The notes under the pieces: generated by a model
Databases searched by the model: none
What the model was told of the DNA's origin: nothing
Seen by the model: the letters and a program-made list of their open reading frames with translations, nothing else
Translations under genes and position numbers: made by a program
Part shown: piece by piece, positions 7,841-16,882 of the stretch
How positions within the stretch are numbered: position 1 is the first letter of the stretch
How the letters are laid out: every line of letters starts with the position of its first letter
DNA from: Thermodesulfobacteriota bacterium
Lineage (GTDB): Bacteria > Desulfobacterota > Desulfobacteria > Desulfobacterales > JAUWMJ01
Assembly: GCA_034189135.1 (NCBI GenBank)
Contig: JAXHVO010000027.1
Location: forward strand, 1 to 52,328
Length of the DNA: 52,328 bases
Reading direction: 5' to 3'

Positions 7841-8939
7841 CTATGCTTTTCTCACCAGAAGCGCTTTCTTGATAAAAGGGTCAAGCCCGCCATCGAGGAC
7901 CTCATTCACGTTCCCTGTCTCGAGGTTTGTCCGGTGATCCTTTACCATCTGATAGGGGTGCATCACATAGGACCGGATCTGGCTTCCCCAGGCGATGTCA
8001 TCTTTGCTGTTATGTATTTCCTTAAACTTATCATCCTGTTTCTGCTTTTGTTGCTGGTAAAGTCGGGCTTTAAGTACCTTCATTGCCATTTCTTTGTTCC
8101 TGTACTGTGATTTTTCCTGCTGGCACTGCACCACAATGCCGGAAGGCATGTGTGTAATTCGGACCGCGCTACTGGTCTTGTTTACATGCTGACCACCGGC
8201 TCCGCTTGCCCTGTAGACATCAATACGCAAGTCCGTATCGTCAATCTCTATCTTAATTTCTTTATCCAGCTCCGGATAAACAAAAACAGAGGCAAAGGAG
8301 GTGTGACGTTTGCCGCTGGCGTTAAATGGCGAAATACGAACCAGTCGGTGGACACCGGTTTCCGTTTTTAAGTAACCGTACGGATATTCTCCGCTGGCGG
8401 TGAAAGTCACGCTTTTGATACCGGCTTCATCACCCGGTTGAAAATCGACCATATTGACTTTAAAGCCTTTTCGCTCCACCCATCTGACATACATTCTAAA
8501 GAGCATTTCGGCCCAGTCCTGTGCTTCGGTTCCTCCCGCACCGGCATTTATGGAAACGATGGCATTGTTTTGGTCATCTTTGCCGTTAAGCATGAGATCG
8601 AGGGAAAGCTTATTTATTCTTTCATCAATTTCTTCAAGCTTTGCACTGACTTCTTTTCGAGCTTCCTCATCCGACTCTTCCAGTGCCATTTCCAGAAGGA
8701 GTTCATTTTCTTCCATATCGTTGGAAAGCGATTTAAAGCTTTCTATTCTTGCGGAAAGGGATGTTCTTTCCTTCAAGATGGCCGTTGTTTCATCCGGGTT
8801 GTCCCAAAATCCGTCTTTGCTGATCTGATGTTCAATTTCAGCAAGCCTTTTTTCTTTGCCCCCTATGTCAAAGATAACCTCTTAACTGTTCCAATCGATC
8901 GTAAAATTCCTTTATGGTCTGCTTAAGTTCGCTGGACAT
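7841..8939 (-). CDS. prfB: Peptide chain release factor 2, programmed +1 frameshift
   Basis: RF2 recognises UGA and UAA stops. Translation starts at ATG 8939 (after caggag) and runs 23 codons to an in-frame TGA at 8868-8870 preceded by CTT; a +1 shift at CTT-TGA-C continues into the 342-codon main frame. The total is 365 residues, exactly the usual RF2 length. An internal Shine-Dalgarno-like aagagg lies just before the slippery site. The SPF anticodon-like tripeptide (RISPFNASG) and the GGQ hydrolysis motif (SGAGGQHVNK) are present. The frameshift is autoregulation by RF2 level. It lies 20 nt downstream of lnt. Confidence 0.97.
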
Positions 8940-8959
8940 GGTTATTTTCTCCTGTTGTT

Positions 8960-10525
8960 TTATTTCTTCCCTGCATTTCGCATAAGGTTTGCCAGTATAA
9001 CCAGAAGCAGCAGCCCCATGCAGCAGATGGCAAACCAATCTCCAAAGCGGGTATAAAAAGATGTTTCGGTTATCAAGGGAACTGAGTCTGTCCTGACCGC
9101 GTCCTGAAACAGTTCGGTCGAATCAGTTACCCTGCCCACCGGGTCGATAAACCCGCTTATGCCTGTATTGGCACTCCTGACAAGGGCTCTTCTGTTTTCC
9201 ACAGCCCTGAAGACGGCTTTGGAAAAATGCTGATACGGAGCGCCGGTTCTGCCATACCACGCATCATTGGTGATATTTACCAATAATGCCGCCCGATTTT
9301 TTGCCATGGCCCGGGAAAGATCCGGAAAAATAATTTCATAACAGATCAGAAAACCGAGTTTGTGTGTGTTCCACTGCAGGGTGTCTCCCTTTTTTCCGGG
9401 CCGAAAGTCCCCGACATGCTCCACTATTTTTCCCAGAAACGGAAGCCATCTCTTCAACGGGACGTATTCTCCGAATGGCACCAGATGGGCTTTGTCATAT
9501 CTGCCATACACGTGACCGGCAGAACTGATCAGATAAGCGCTGTTGTAGTATTCTACCTTATGATTCCGGCGATCATAACACGGACTGCCGATGACAAAGT
9601 CTGCTGGGATATCGGCAATTCCCTTTATGATCATCTGAGAAAGCTTTGTGTCTTTTAAAAAATAAAAAGGAGCGGCTGTTTCCGGCCACACCACCAGGTC
9701 CGTCTTTTGTCCTTTCGCCGCATGAGATAAATCGATATATTTTTTTATGGTTGCCAGCTGAAATGCCTGATCCCATTTTTCTGACTGTTTTATATTTCCC
9801 TGTACAATGGTAACACGCTTTGAGGAAGAGTTCGCCACCAGTCGGTCAATCGATTCGATACGCAGTGCGCCATAGGACCAGACAATAATAAAAATAAATA
9901 AAAATAGAGATATAGAAAATAAAGCAAGCTTTATGGTAATTTTTGTATCCTGCCATTTAAGCCCGCTCAAAAATAAAAATCCGATGAAAATGGCCGCATT
10001 GGACAGCACAACCAAAAAAGAAACACCATATACTCCAAATATATCGGAAATCTGGAGGATATGCAACTGGTTAAATTGGGAATAGCCGATCAGTTCCCAG
10101 GGGAAACCGGATAAAAAAAATGAACGGATATACTCCAGTCCAACCCAAAAAACAGGGAGCATTAAAAATAAAACCGAAGGTTTTACCAGCAGTCGAGAAA
10201 TGGTTGCTGAGAATACAGCAAAATAGAGTGCAAGATAGGCGGAAAACAGAATGAGAACCATTACAGATAGATGCCAGGGGAGGTGACCATATGTTCTCAT
10301 CGTATGTATGAGCCAGTATATCAGGGTAAAATAGTGGGTAAGTCCGGTGCAAAAACCAAGCAAGAAACTTTTTTTCCAAGACAGGTCTCTTAAGGATATG
10401 AACAGCGGAACAAAGGCAAACCAGGCCAGCCAGCTAAAATTGACATTGGGAAAAGATCCTGTCAGTAACAGGCCGCTGGATATACTTAAGGCTAATTTTA
10501 TTTTGTCAGATTCTGGTGTTTTCAA
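8960..10525 (-). CDS. lnt: Apolipoprotein N-acyltransferase
   Basis: 521 residues. Eight or so membrane helices in the N-terminal ~230 residues and one at the C-terminus surround a periplasmic nitrilase-like domain. The catalytic triad is visible as Glu in WPETAAPF, Lys in YDKAHLVPFGEYVP and Cys in LICYEIIFPD. It adds the third acyl chain to lipoproteins in the inner membrane, as expected for an organism with an outer membrane. It is immediately upstream of prfB on the same strand (20 nt) and probably co-transcribed with it. Confidence 0.95.
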   Translation of the reverse strand: MKTPESDKIKLALSISSGLLLTGSFPNVNFSWLAWFAFVPLFISLRDLSWKKSFLLGFCTGLTHYFTLIYWLIHTMRTYGHLPWHLSVMVLILFSAYLALYFAVFSATISRLLVKPSVLFLMLPVFWVGLEYIRSFFLSGFPWELIGYSQFNQLHILQISDIFGVYGVSFLVVLSNAAIFIGFLFLSGLKWQDTKITIKLALFSISLFLFIFIIVWSYGALRIESIDRLVANSSSKRVTIVQGNIKQSEKWDQAFQLATIKKYIDLSHAAKGQKTDLVVWPETAAPFYFLKDTKLSQMIIKGIADIPADFVIGSPCYDRRNHKVEYYNSAYLISSAGHVYGRYDKAHLVPFGEYVPLKRWLPFLGKIVEHVGDFRPGKKGDTLQWNTHKLGFLICYEIIFPDLSRAMAKNRAALLVNITNDAWYGRTGAPYQHFSKAVFRAVENRRALVRSANTGISGFIDPVGRVTDSTELFQDAVRTDSVPLITETSFYTRFGDWFAICCMGLLLLVILANLMRNAGKK

Positions 10526-10578
10526 TTTCGGTCACAGGTTGTATTGGTGAAATGTCGTATACATGCATTCATAAAATA

Positions 10579-10743
10579 CTATTCATTTTTTGCTGACGAT
10601 TCATGTTGTTCTGCCAAGGATTTTTGGTATGCCTTCCAGCCTGGACACCACGTGGTGTGCCACTGCCAGAGCCTGGCGATTATTGAACCGGGCTTCTTTT
10701 CAGCATATTTATGTAATTTACAGACCTCGCAACGAGACTTCAT
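10579..10743 (-). CDS. Small Cys/Trp-rich protein, 54 residues
   Basis: Short ORF with an excellent Shine-Dalgarno (aaggaggt, 7 nt before the ATG at 10743). The sequence begins MKSRCEVCKLHKYAEKKPGS and contains CxxC (C5, C8), a Trp/His-rich middle (LWQWHTTWCPGWKAYQ) and a third Cys (C33). The C5-C8-H11 and H29/C33 arrangement suggests a small metal-binding or zinc-ribbon-like fold, but I cannot name a family. It ends 53 nt before the lnt start, same strand, so it may lead that operon. Codon use and the ribosome site make it a real gene in my view. Confidence 0.7.
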   Translation of the reverse strand: MKSRCEVCKLHKYAEKKPGSIIARLWQWHTTWCPGWKAYQKSLAEQHESSAKNE

Positions 10744-11062
10744 TTTTTTACCTCCTTAAAAATATGTTCGGCCATTTGCAAATACGAAAAGCATTGGCGG
10801 TGCACAATTAGGGCTAAACCGGCTGATTGAAAAGACGTATGAGTAAGCGTTAAAAAAAGAGAGCGCTTAAATAGGATTTTCGGCGAGTCGGATAATACCG
10901 GTGGAAACTGACTTTTTTGTTATCGCTTACTTATGCCAGAGTTTCAGTCGTTTAGCAACCCAATTGCCAACTGCCTCGAATTTTCCTTACAATCAGTTTG
11001 TAAATTTATACTCATAGATTTTGGCGGGCTTGATTTATTACAGCCCCATATCCAAAAATATG
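10744..11062. other. Gap between the small Cys protein and the lyase gene; nothing clear
   Basis: About 320 nt. Possible promoter region for the small-protein/lnt/prfB transcripts, but no strong -35/-10 pair stands out. An inverted pair (agtaagcg near 10840, cgcttact near 10925) is visible. A 61-codon plus-strand ORF across 10933-11118 overlaps the next gene antisense and was not called. Confidence 0.3.
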
Positions 11063-11974
11063 TTATGGTGGTTTTTTTTTCATCAGGCGATGCATTTTAC
11101 CGGGGAACTTCTTGTTAAAAAACGTTTCCAGCTTTTGAGAACAGTTTGCAACCTTTGATATATCTACTCCGGTCTCAATGTTTAACGATTTCATCAGCCA
11201 GGCCGTATCTTCCGTGGCGATATTTCCTGCGGCTCCGGGCACAAAAGGACATCCCCCCATGCCCGCCAGAGCGGTATCAAAACGGGCAACCCCACATTCC
11301 ATTGCAGCCATCACATTCACCAGTCCCAATCCACGGGTATCGTGAAGATGCAACACAACGGGTATTTTATCGACCTCGGGCAGCAATTTTTTAATAAGGC
11401 CTTTAATTGAAAATGGATTTGCCATACCGGTGGTATCGGAGATGGCAAGGGTGTGAATTCCCGTTTCCAGGAAATCCCTGGCAATTTTAACCACATGTTC
11501 TTCAGAAATCTTGCCTTCATAAGCGCAGCCGAATGCACACTGAATACCTGCGCGTATCTTCATCTTGTATTTTTGTGCAAGCCGAATCATGTCTTTTCCC
11601 TTTTCCAGGGCAGTTTCAAATGGCATGCCGGCATTTTTCCGGCTGTGGGTGTCGCTGGCAGATATTGAAATTTCTATATGCTGCAAACCGGAAAGCTGAG
11701 CGCGTTCAATTCCTTTCTCGTTTAGCACCAGCGCCCAGTAGCGCACGTCTTTTATGCTGGGAAGGCTCTTTAATAAATCTTCGGCATCTGCCAGCTGAGG
11801 GACCACTTGTGGATGAACAAAAGAGGTCACCTGGATATCTTTGAAACCGGCATCCACGAGACCGGAAATGATTTCATCCTTGAGATGGGTGGGAACTATT
11901 TTTTTTTCAAACTGGAAACCGTCTCTTGGCCCCACTTCAATCAGTGTTATTTTGTCCGGAAGATTTAAAATCAT
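11063..11974 (-). CDS. mvaB: Hydroxymethylglutaryl-CoA lyase-like (HMGL family)
   Basis: 303 residues, full length for HMG-CoA lyase. The TIM-barrel motifs are present: VGPRDGFQ at the first strand with the catalytic Arg-Asp, the metal-binding HLHDTRG, and the flexible loop GGCPFVPGAAGN carrying the catalytic Cys. It cleaves HMG-CoA to acetyl-CoA and acetoacetate in leucine or ketone-body-type metabolism. It stands alone without other leucine-degradation genes, so the physiological substrate could be a related 3-hydroxy-3-methyl acyl-CoA. The start codon lacks a good Shine-Dalgarno. Confidence 0.85.
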   Translation of the reverse strand: MILNLPDKITLIEVGPRDGFQFEKKIVPTHLKDEIISGLVDAGFKDIQVTSFVHPQVVPQLADAEDLLKSLPSIKDVRYWALVLNEKGIERAQLSGLQHIEISISASDTHSRKNAGMPFETALEKGKDMIRLAQKYKMKIRAGIQCAFGCAYEGKISEEHVVKIARDFLETGIHTLAISDTTGMANPFSIKGLIKKLLPEVDKIPVVLHLHDTRGLGLVNVMAAMECGVARFDTALAGMGGCPFVPGAAGNIATEDTAWLMKSLNIETGVDISKVANCSQKLETFFNKKFPGKMHRLMKKKPP

Positions 11975-12370
11975 TAGAAAATGTCCGCATAATAATCTTT
12001 TTCAGATTTCGGCTTTTATTGATATACAACTGGGTTAAGATTTTATCAACTCTCAACTTTGATGATGTCGTAAAAAGCTCAAATAAGACACTTTGTGGCA
12101 CTGTAAACTATAACAAATTATCAATCATATCGAAAGGCTATGATTTGGTTGTTTGAATATTGCTTGAACATCGAGTGATAAAATCGTTGAACCTATGCTG
12201 AGGAATCGAGGTGCTCTACCCGTCATAAATTGGCAGAATGTCTTATTCAAAATTCAGCGTTGAAGGTTCGATGTTGGACGTTCATCGCTTTTTAACAGTT
12301 CAACACATTCGATTGTTTTGCAAAAAGTCCTTGACCATTTCAACCCGCTGCCTGTAATCAAATCTCACTT
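11975..12370. repeat. Gap with 7-nt periodic array (heptad locus 3)
   Basis: About 400 nt without a gene, between divergent genes. 12253-12287 reads as heptads ttcagcg, ttgaagg, ttcgatg, ttggacg, ttcatcg. A weaker opposite arm lies near 12034-12066 (minus strand aaagttg, agagttg). Promoters for both neighbours must lie here, but none is distinct enough to call. Confidence 0.45.
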
Positions 12371-13618
12371 ATGGAAAAACATGCCCCCTTGAGAATTTGC
12401 CTGTTAAGTTACAGAAGCAATCCTCACAGCGGGGGTCAGGGCGTCTATGTTAAAAATCTCAGCAGAGCGCTGAAAGACCTGGGCCATTTGGTTGAAGTGA
12501 TTTCCGGCCCTCCTGACCCGCAGCTTGACAAGGACATTCCTGTCTTCAGATTGCCATGTCTCGATCTTTACGACCCAAAAGACCCCTTCAGGACCCCCAC
12601 CTTAAAGGAGCTTTCCAATCCCATAAATCTCATCGAATGGATTGGGGTTTCCACCATGGGGTTTCCTGAGCCGTTTACCTTTGGGCTCAGGGCATATCTT
12701 TTTTTAAGAAATAAATATCATCAATACCATATCATCCATGATAACCAGAGCCTTTCTTATGGAGTATGGGCAATCAGCAAATTGGTTCCCACCATTGCCA
12801 CCATTCATCACCCCATCACCGTCGATCGAAATATTGAGATTAAAGCCGCTTCATCGTTGTGGAATAAATTGAAACAGATGCGATGGTATTCGTTTATCGG
12901 AATGCAAAAACAGGTGGCCGGTCGACTGTCGCGAATCATCACGGTATCCAAATCGGCAAAAGTGGATATCAGCAACAATTTTAAAATCCTTCCGACCAGA
13001 TTCAATATTGTTCCCAATGGCATTGATACCAACCTTTTTTTCCCCATGCCGGGGGTGACCAGGGGAAAAAACCGCATCATTGTCACCAACAGTGCGGATA
13101 CACCCTTAAAAGGGCTTAGCTACCTTATGCGGGCGGTGGCTGAAATAGCAAAAAATCGTAAAGTCAGGCTGGTTGTGATCGGAACTCCCAAAAAAAGAAG
13201 CGGCATAGTAAAACTGATTAGAGAGCTTAATATCGGAAGTTCAGTGACATTTACCGGCCGAATCGATCATCAGAGCTTTGTGGAACAATATGCCAAGGCC
13301 GCTCTGGCAGTGGTGCCTTCCGTTTATGAAGGGTTTGGCCTTCCTGCGGGTGAAGCCATGGCATGCGCCGTTCCGGTGATCAGCACAACCGGTGGTGCGT
13401 TGCCTGAAGTAGTGGGTGATGCAGGAATCGTGGTTCCTCCTGCCGACGCTGACGCACTTGCCAAAGCCATCATAAAAATCCTGGATAACCCTGACATGGC
13501 TCAGCATATGGCCGCAGCCGGCTATAGAAGGGTGCAGCAACATTTTACCTGGAAAAGGGCGGCTGAGAAAACGGTGGAAGCATACCAGGAGGCGATCAAT
13601 GATTACCGTAGATTTTAG
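12371..13618 (+). CDS. Glycosyltransferase, family 4 (GT-B)
   Basis: 415 residues. The N-terminal Rossmann domain has a glycine-rich loop (SGGQGVYVKNL). The C-terminal nucleotide-sugar-binding domain carries the retaining-GT EX7E-type motif (EGFGLPAGEAMAC) followed by PVISTTGGALPEVVGDAG. It transfers a sugar from an NDP-sugar to an acceptor, probably in cell-envelope glycan synthesis; donor and acceptor cannot be told. It overlaps the following methyltransferase gene by 20 nt, so the two are translationally coupled and probably act on the same product. No strong Shine-Dalgarno before the ATG. Confidence 0.9.
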   Translation: MEKHAPLRICLLSYRSNPHSGGQGVYVKNLSRALKDLGHLVEVISGPPDPQLDKDIPVFRLPCLDLYDPKDPFRTPTLKELSNPINLIEWIGVSTMGFPEPFTFGLRAYLFLRNKYHQYHIIHDNQSLSYGVWAISKLVPTIATIHHPITVDRNIEIKAASSLWNKLKQMRWYSFIGMQKQVAGRLSRIITVSKSAKVDISNNFKILPTRFNIVPNGIDTNLFFPMPGVTRGKNRIIVTNSADTPLKGLSYLMRAVAEIAKNRKVRLVVIGTPKKRSGIVKLIRELNIGSSVTFTGRIDHQSFVEQYAKAALAVVPSVYEGFGLPAGEAMACAVPVISTTGGALPEVVGDAGIVVPPADADALAKAIIKILDNPDMAQHMAAAGYRRVQQHFTWKRAAEKTVEAYQEAINDYRRF

Positions 13619-14348
13619 CAGGCTTTCCATCAAGCCTGGCTTTCGCATCCTCGATATAGGTTGCGGGTCAGGCCGGCATATCTGTGCCGCATACCGGTTC
13701 AAGGATATCGTCGCTGTGGGTGCCGATCTTAACTTCAGTGACCTTTGCGAGGCAAAAGAAAGGTTGAAAACTCACCACCAGCTGGGAGAACACGGCGGGG
13801 GCGTATGGAGCCTTTCAGCTGCGGATGTAAGAAGGCTTCCGTTTAAGGATAATTATTTTGATCTGGTGATCTGTTCTGAGGTGATGGAGCATATCCCGGA
13901 GCATGAAGCCGCTGCAAGCGAGGTCATCCGGGTATTAAAACCCGGTTTTAATCTTGTGATCAGCGTTCCCAGATACTGGCCCGAGCGCATATGCTGGTTT
14001 CTTTCCGATGAATATCATCAGGTAAACCAGGGGCATGTCCGTATATACAAAAAAAAAGACCTTGTAATCCTGTTTGAAAACTTCGGCGTTAAAAAATGGG
14101 CCGGCCATTTTGCCCACAGCCTCCATACACCTTACTGGTGGCTGAAATGCCTGGTCGGCCCGACCCGGAAGGATTGCCTGCCGGTGAATCTATATCACCG
14201 GTTTTTGACCTGGGATATCATGAAAAAACCCCGGATTACTCGATTTGCCGATTACCTGCTCAACCCGATACTGGGGAAAAGTGTGGTGCTATATTTTAAA
14301 AAGACTTTTGAGCCAATTTCAAAACGTCTCAATATGCCCAACCTTTGA
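13599..14348 (+). CDS. Class I SAM-dependent methyltransferase
   Basis: 249 residues, Methyltransf_11/25-like. Motif I is ILDIGCGSGRH (~17-27), the acidic post-I residue is in VGADL, and motif IV is DLVICSEVMEHI. The ATG follows aggaggcgatca inside the end of the glycosyltransferase gene (20-nt overlap). Genomic pairing with a GT4 enzyme suggests methylation of a glycan or glycolipid, or of its precursor; this is inferred from context. The C-terminal ~100 residues after the Rossmann core are not obviously another domain. Confidence 0.88.
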   Translation: MITVDFSRLSIKPGFRILDIGCGSGRHICAAYRFKDIVAVGADLNFSDLCEAKERLKTHHQLGEHGGGVWSLSAADVRRLPFKDNYFDLVICSEVMEHIPEHEAAASEVIRVLKPGFNLVISVPRYWPERICWFLSDEYHQVNQGHVRIYKKKDLVILFENFGVKKWAGHFAHSLHTPYWWLKCLVGPTRKDCLPVNLYHRFLTWDIMKKPRITRFADYLLNPILGKSVVLYFKKTFEPISKRLNMPNL

Positions 14349-14391
14349 GTCAGACTCGGATCCCCTATCATCAGACCGCGGCCCTGGATTT

Positions 14392-15594
14392 TCATGACAG
14401 TACGTTAACCGCTTCTCTCATCAACTTGCCGATAGCCATCTTTTGAGGACACCTTTTCTCTGCCAAGGAATAGTCTATATTTTCCATTTGGAGCCGGACA
14501 TTTTCCGGAATTGTTTTAAATTGAGCAGTGGCGTAATCGAATTCACCATAGCTGCGGAAATACATGAGATACCGCATCACATCACCGATGGGCACATTCA
14601 TTGCAACATTGGATTCACAAATCTGGGTACAACCGGCGCAATAGTCTGAATGCGTTTCCCCAGCATAGCGGTGTAATAAATCAGTGTCTTTTACAGAGAG
14701 GTCGGTCCTGTTCAATGCAGCGGCTACATTGGCCTTAAGAATTGTCATGTTCGGCATCTGAGAACATATGCTGGAAATATTCGGATTTTGCCAAACGGCC
14801 ATTAATTTGGCTTGGGCATCGGTAAATCCTTTTTGCAAAAATCGACCGGCCATTTTGAGTTCGGTAGCTGTATTTGTTTTAACCGATCCTCCGCCCTGTG
14901 TTTTCATGGCGGTTAATCCGATGCCCGCTTTTACACAGGCCTTTACCGCTCGCTTCATGCGGTCGGTATGCATCAAACGAAAATTGTAAGTCATCATAAT
15001 GCCGTCGATCCAGCCAAGCTTGGCAGCCTCCAGCATGCAGGTTTCCATATTGCGGTGGGTACTGAAGCCGAAAAAACGGATTTTTCCCTCCGCCTTGGCC
15101 TTTTCCGCCCAGATTTTGGTGCGTTCATCCAATTCACCAATATCGCTGATTCCATGAACAAAATAAAGATCAATATAGTTGGTATTCATTCTTTTAATGG
15201 ATCGATCAAGGAGCCGGGTCATGCCTCTGGGATTCCGGGCATCGGATTTGGTCACCAGAAAAATCGTATTGCGATCTTCGGGATATTTTTTAAAATATTT
15301 TCCAATGCCCGTTTCGCTGCCGCGCTGATAGCAATCTGCTGTATCCCAGTAGGTTACCCCCCAACGCACGGCCTGTTTCATCATTATCTGGTTAGAAGCG
15401 ATGTCGAACATTCCGCCCAGTGAAAGTATTGAAATTTTTGCTCCGGTTTTGCCGAAGGACCGGACAGGGACCTTTTTATGGGTTTCGGTTGCGTTTGCAA
15501 TTTGACCGACCGGTACCATGACCGCTCCCAATCCAGCACTACCGGTAGCCTTTAAGAAATCCCTGCGAGACCATCTTCCATCATGTGGGTTCAT
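14392..15594 (-). CDS. Tat-exported aldo/keto reductase with C-terminal Cys cluster
   Basis: 400 residues from the ATG at 15594, chosen because ggagga lies 7 nt upstream; a start at 15630 has none. A twin-arginine signal (SRRDFLKATGSAGLGAV) precedes an AKR barrel: RSFGKTGAKISILSLGG, catalytic-type Asp/Tyr region (YWDTADCY), Lys (LVTKSD) and His (LYFVHG). The C-terminal region has CxxCxxxC (YCAGCTQICE) and a later CP (EKRCPQKMAIG), a pattern suggesting a 4Fe-4S site. Last gene of the minus-strand redox cluster. An exported AKR would not see cytoplasmic NADPH, so electrons may come from the neighbouring iron-sulfur protein. Confidence 0.85.
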   Translation of the reverse strand: MNPHDGRWSRRDFLKATGSAGLGAVMVPVGQIANATETHKKVPVRSFGKTGAKISILSLGGMFDIASNQIMMKQAVRWGVTYWDTADCYQRGSETGIGKYFKKYPEDRNTIFLVTKSDARNPRGMTRLLDRSIKRMNTNYIDLYFVHGISDIGELDERTKIWAEKAKAEGKIRFFGFSTHRNMETCMLEAAKLGWIDGIMMTYNFRLMHTDRMKRAVKACVKAGIGLTAMKTQGGGSVKTNTATELKMAGRFLQKGFTDAQAKLMAVWQNPNISSICSQMPNMTILKANVAAALNRTDLSVKDTDLLHRYAGETHSDYCAGCTQICESNVAMNVPIGDVMRYLMYFRSYGEFDYATAQFKTIPENVRLQMENIDYSLAEKRCPQKMAIGKLMREAVNVLS

Positions 15595-15725
15595 TTTATA
15601 TCCTCCGATATTTTCTATTTTTTTTAACATTTCACTTTAATCCTTGAATCTTTTTAGGCTCAACAATTCTTTGGGAAAAGATTGTAGAATAATAAATGGC
15701 TAATGGCTGAATTAAAGTTGTGTTT

Positions 15726-16814
15726 TCATGAAAATACATCTATCGCTTCTTTCATCAACTTGCCGATAGCCATATTTTGAGGGCACCTTTTCTCTGCCAA
15801 GGAATAATCCATATGGGTGATTTCCTTGCGGACATTCACAGGTATTTTTTGAAATCTTGTTTTTGCCCGCTGATGGTTTCCATAGCTGCGGGCATACATG
15901 AGACAGCGCATCACGTCACTGACCGGGACATCACCTTGAATAGAAGGTTCACAGATGTCGGCGCAGCCGGCACAATACTGTGAACGCGTTTCTTGTGCAT
16001 ATTGTCGAAGAAGCCCCATATCCCAAAGGGAAAGTTTTGTTTTATCCACTGCAGCGGCAACGTTTGACATCAAAATGGTCATATTGGGCATTTCCGAGCA
16101 TATGCTGCTGATATAAGGATTGTCCCAGACGGCTTTAAGTTTGGCCTGGGCACAGGCCTCCACCGCTCGTTTCATTTCATCGGTGTGCATCATTCGATAA
16201 TTATAACTCATCATAATGCCGTCAATCCAGCCCAGTTTGGAAGCATGTAACATGCACGCTTCCATGTTTCTGTGAGTACTGAAACCAAAAAACCGGATTT
16301 TGCCCTGGGCTTTCTTTTTGTCAGCCCATACCTTGGTTTTATCATCCAGATCACTGATGTGACTCACCGAATGTATAAAAAAAAGGTCAATATAATCGGT
16401 TTTCATGCGTTCAAGAGATAGGTCAAGGTCCTGGCTCATTCCTTTAAGGGTCCATGCGTGGGATTTGGTTACCAAAAATATCCGTTTCCGGCTTTCCGGG
16501 TATTTTTGCAGATATTTGCCGATACCCTTCTCGCTCTTGCCACCCATGTAAGAATTGGCCGTATCCCAATAGGTGACCCCCCATTTGAAGGCCTGTCTGA
16601 GCACCAACAGACTCATGGATGTGTCCAGGCTCCCTCCATAAGACAGTATAGAAACATCTGCTCCAGTTTTTCCGAACGGACGAGTTGGTATTGTTTTTGG
16701 CCCTTTGGAAGCTCCTGCAAAAGGGGGGATAGCTGCAAAGATTGAACCCAAACCCGCTGCACCGGCAGCTTTCAAAAAATTTCGTCGGGTGTGGCTGTGT
16801 TTTATTGCTGACAT
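15726..16814 (-). CDS. Second Tat-signal aldo/keto reductase, internally shortened
   Basis: 362 residues, a close paralogue of the 14392-15594 product, with Tat signal TRRNFLKAAGAAGLGS, the same AKR motifs (WDTANSY, LVTKSHAW, LFFIHS) and the same C-terminal cysteines (YCAGCADICE, EKRCPQNMAIG). By alignment by eye it lacks about 39 residues corresponding to the KAGIGLTAMKTQGGG... segment of its neighbour. The reading frame resumes cleanly at QAKLKAVW (junction near 16150). That segment covers a late barrel strand and cofactor-contact loop, so cofactor binding may be lost. ggag precedes the ATG. Confidence 0.82.
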   Translation of the reverse strand: MSAIKHSHTRRNFLKAAGAAGLGSIFAAIPPFAGASKGPKTIPTRPFGKTGADVSILSYGGSLDTSMSLLVLRQAFKWGVTYWDTANSYMGGKSEKGIGKYLQKYPESRKRIFLVTKSHAWTLKGMSQDLDLSLERMKTDYIDLFFIHSVSHISDLDDKTKVWADKKKAQGKIRFFGFSTHRNMEACMLHASKLGWIDGIMMSYNYRMMHTDEMKRAVEACAQAKLKAVWDNPYISSICSEMPNMTILMSNVAAAVDKTKLSLWDMGLLRQYAQETRSQYCAGCADICEPSIQGDVPVSDVMRCLMYARSYGNHQRAKTRFQKIPVNVRKEITHMDYSLAEKRCPQNMAIGKLMKEAIDVFS

Positions 16815-16882
16815 ACAAAACTCTCCATTTTTAAGCTAGACGCTAATATTTAGGCTGTTGAAAGAAAATTACCCCCAAAATA

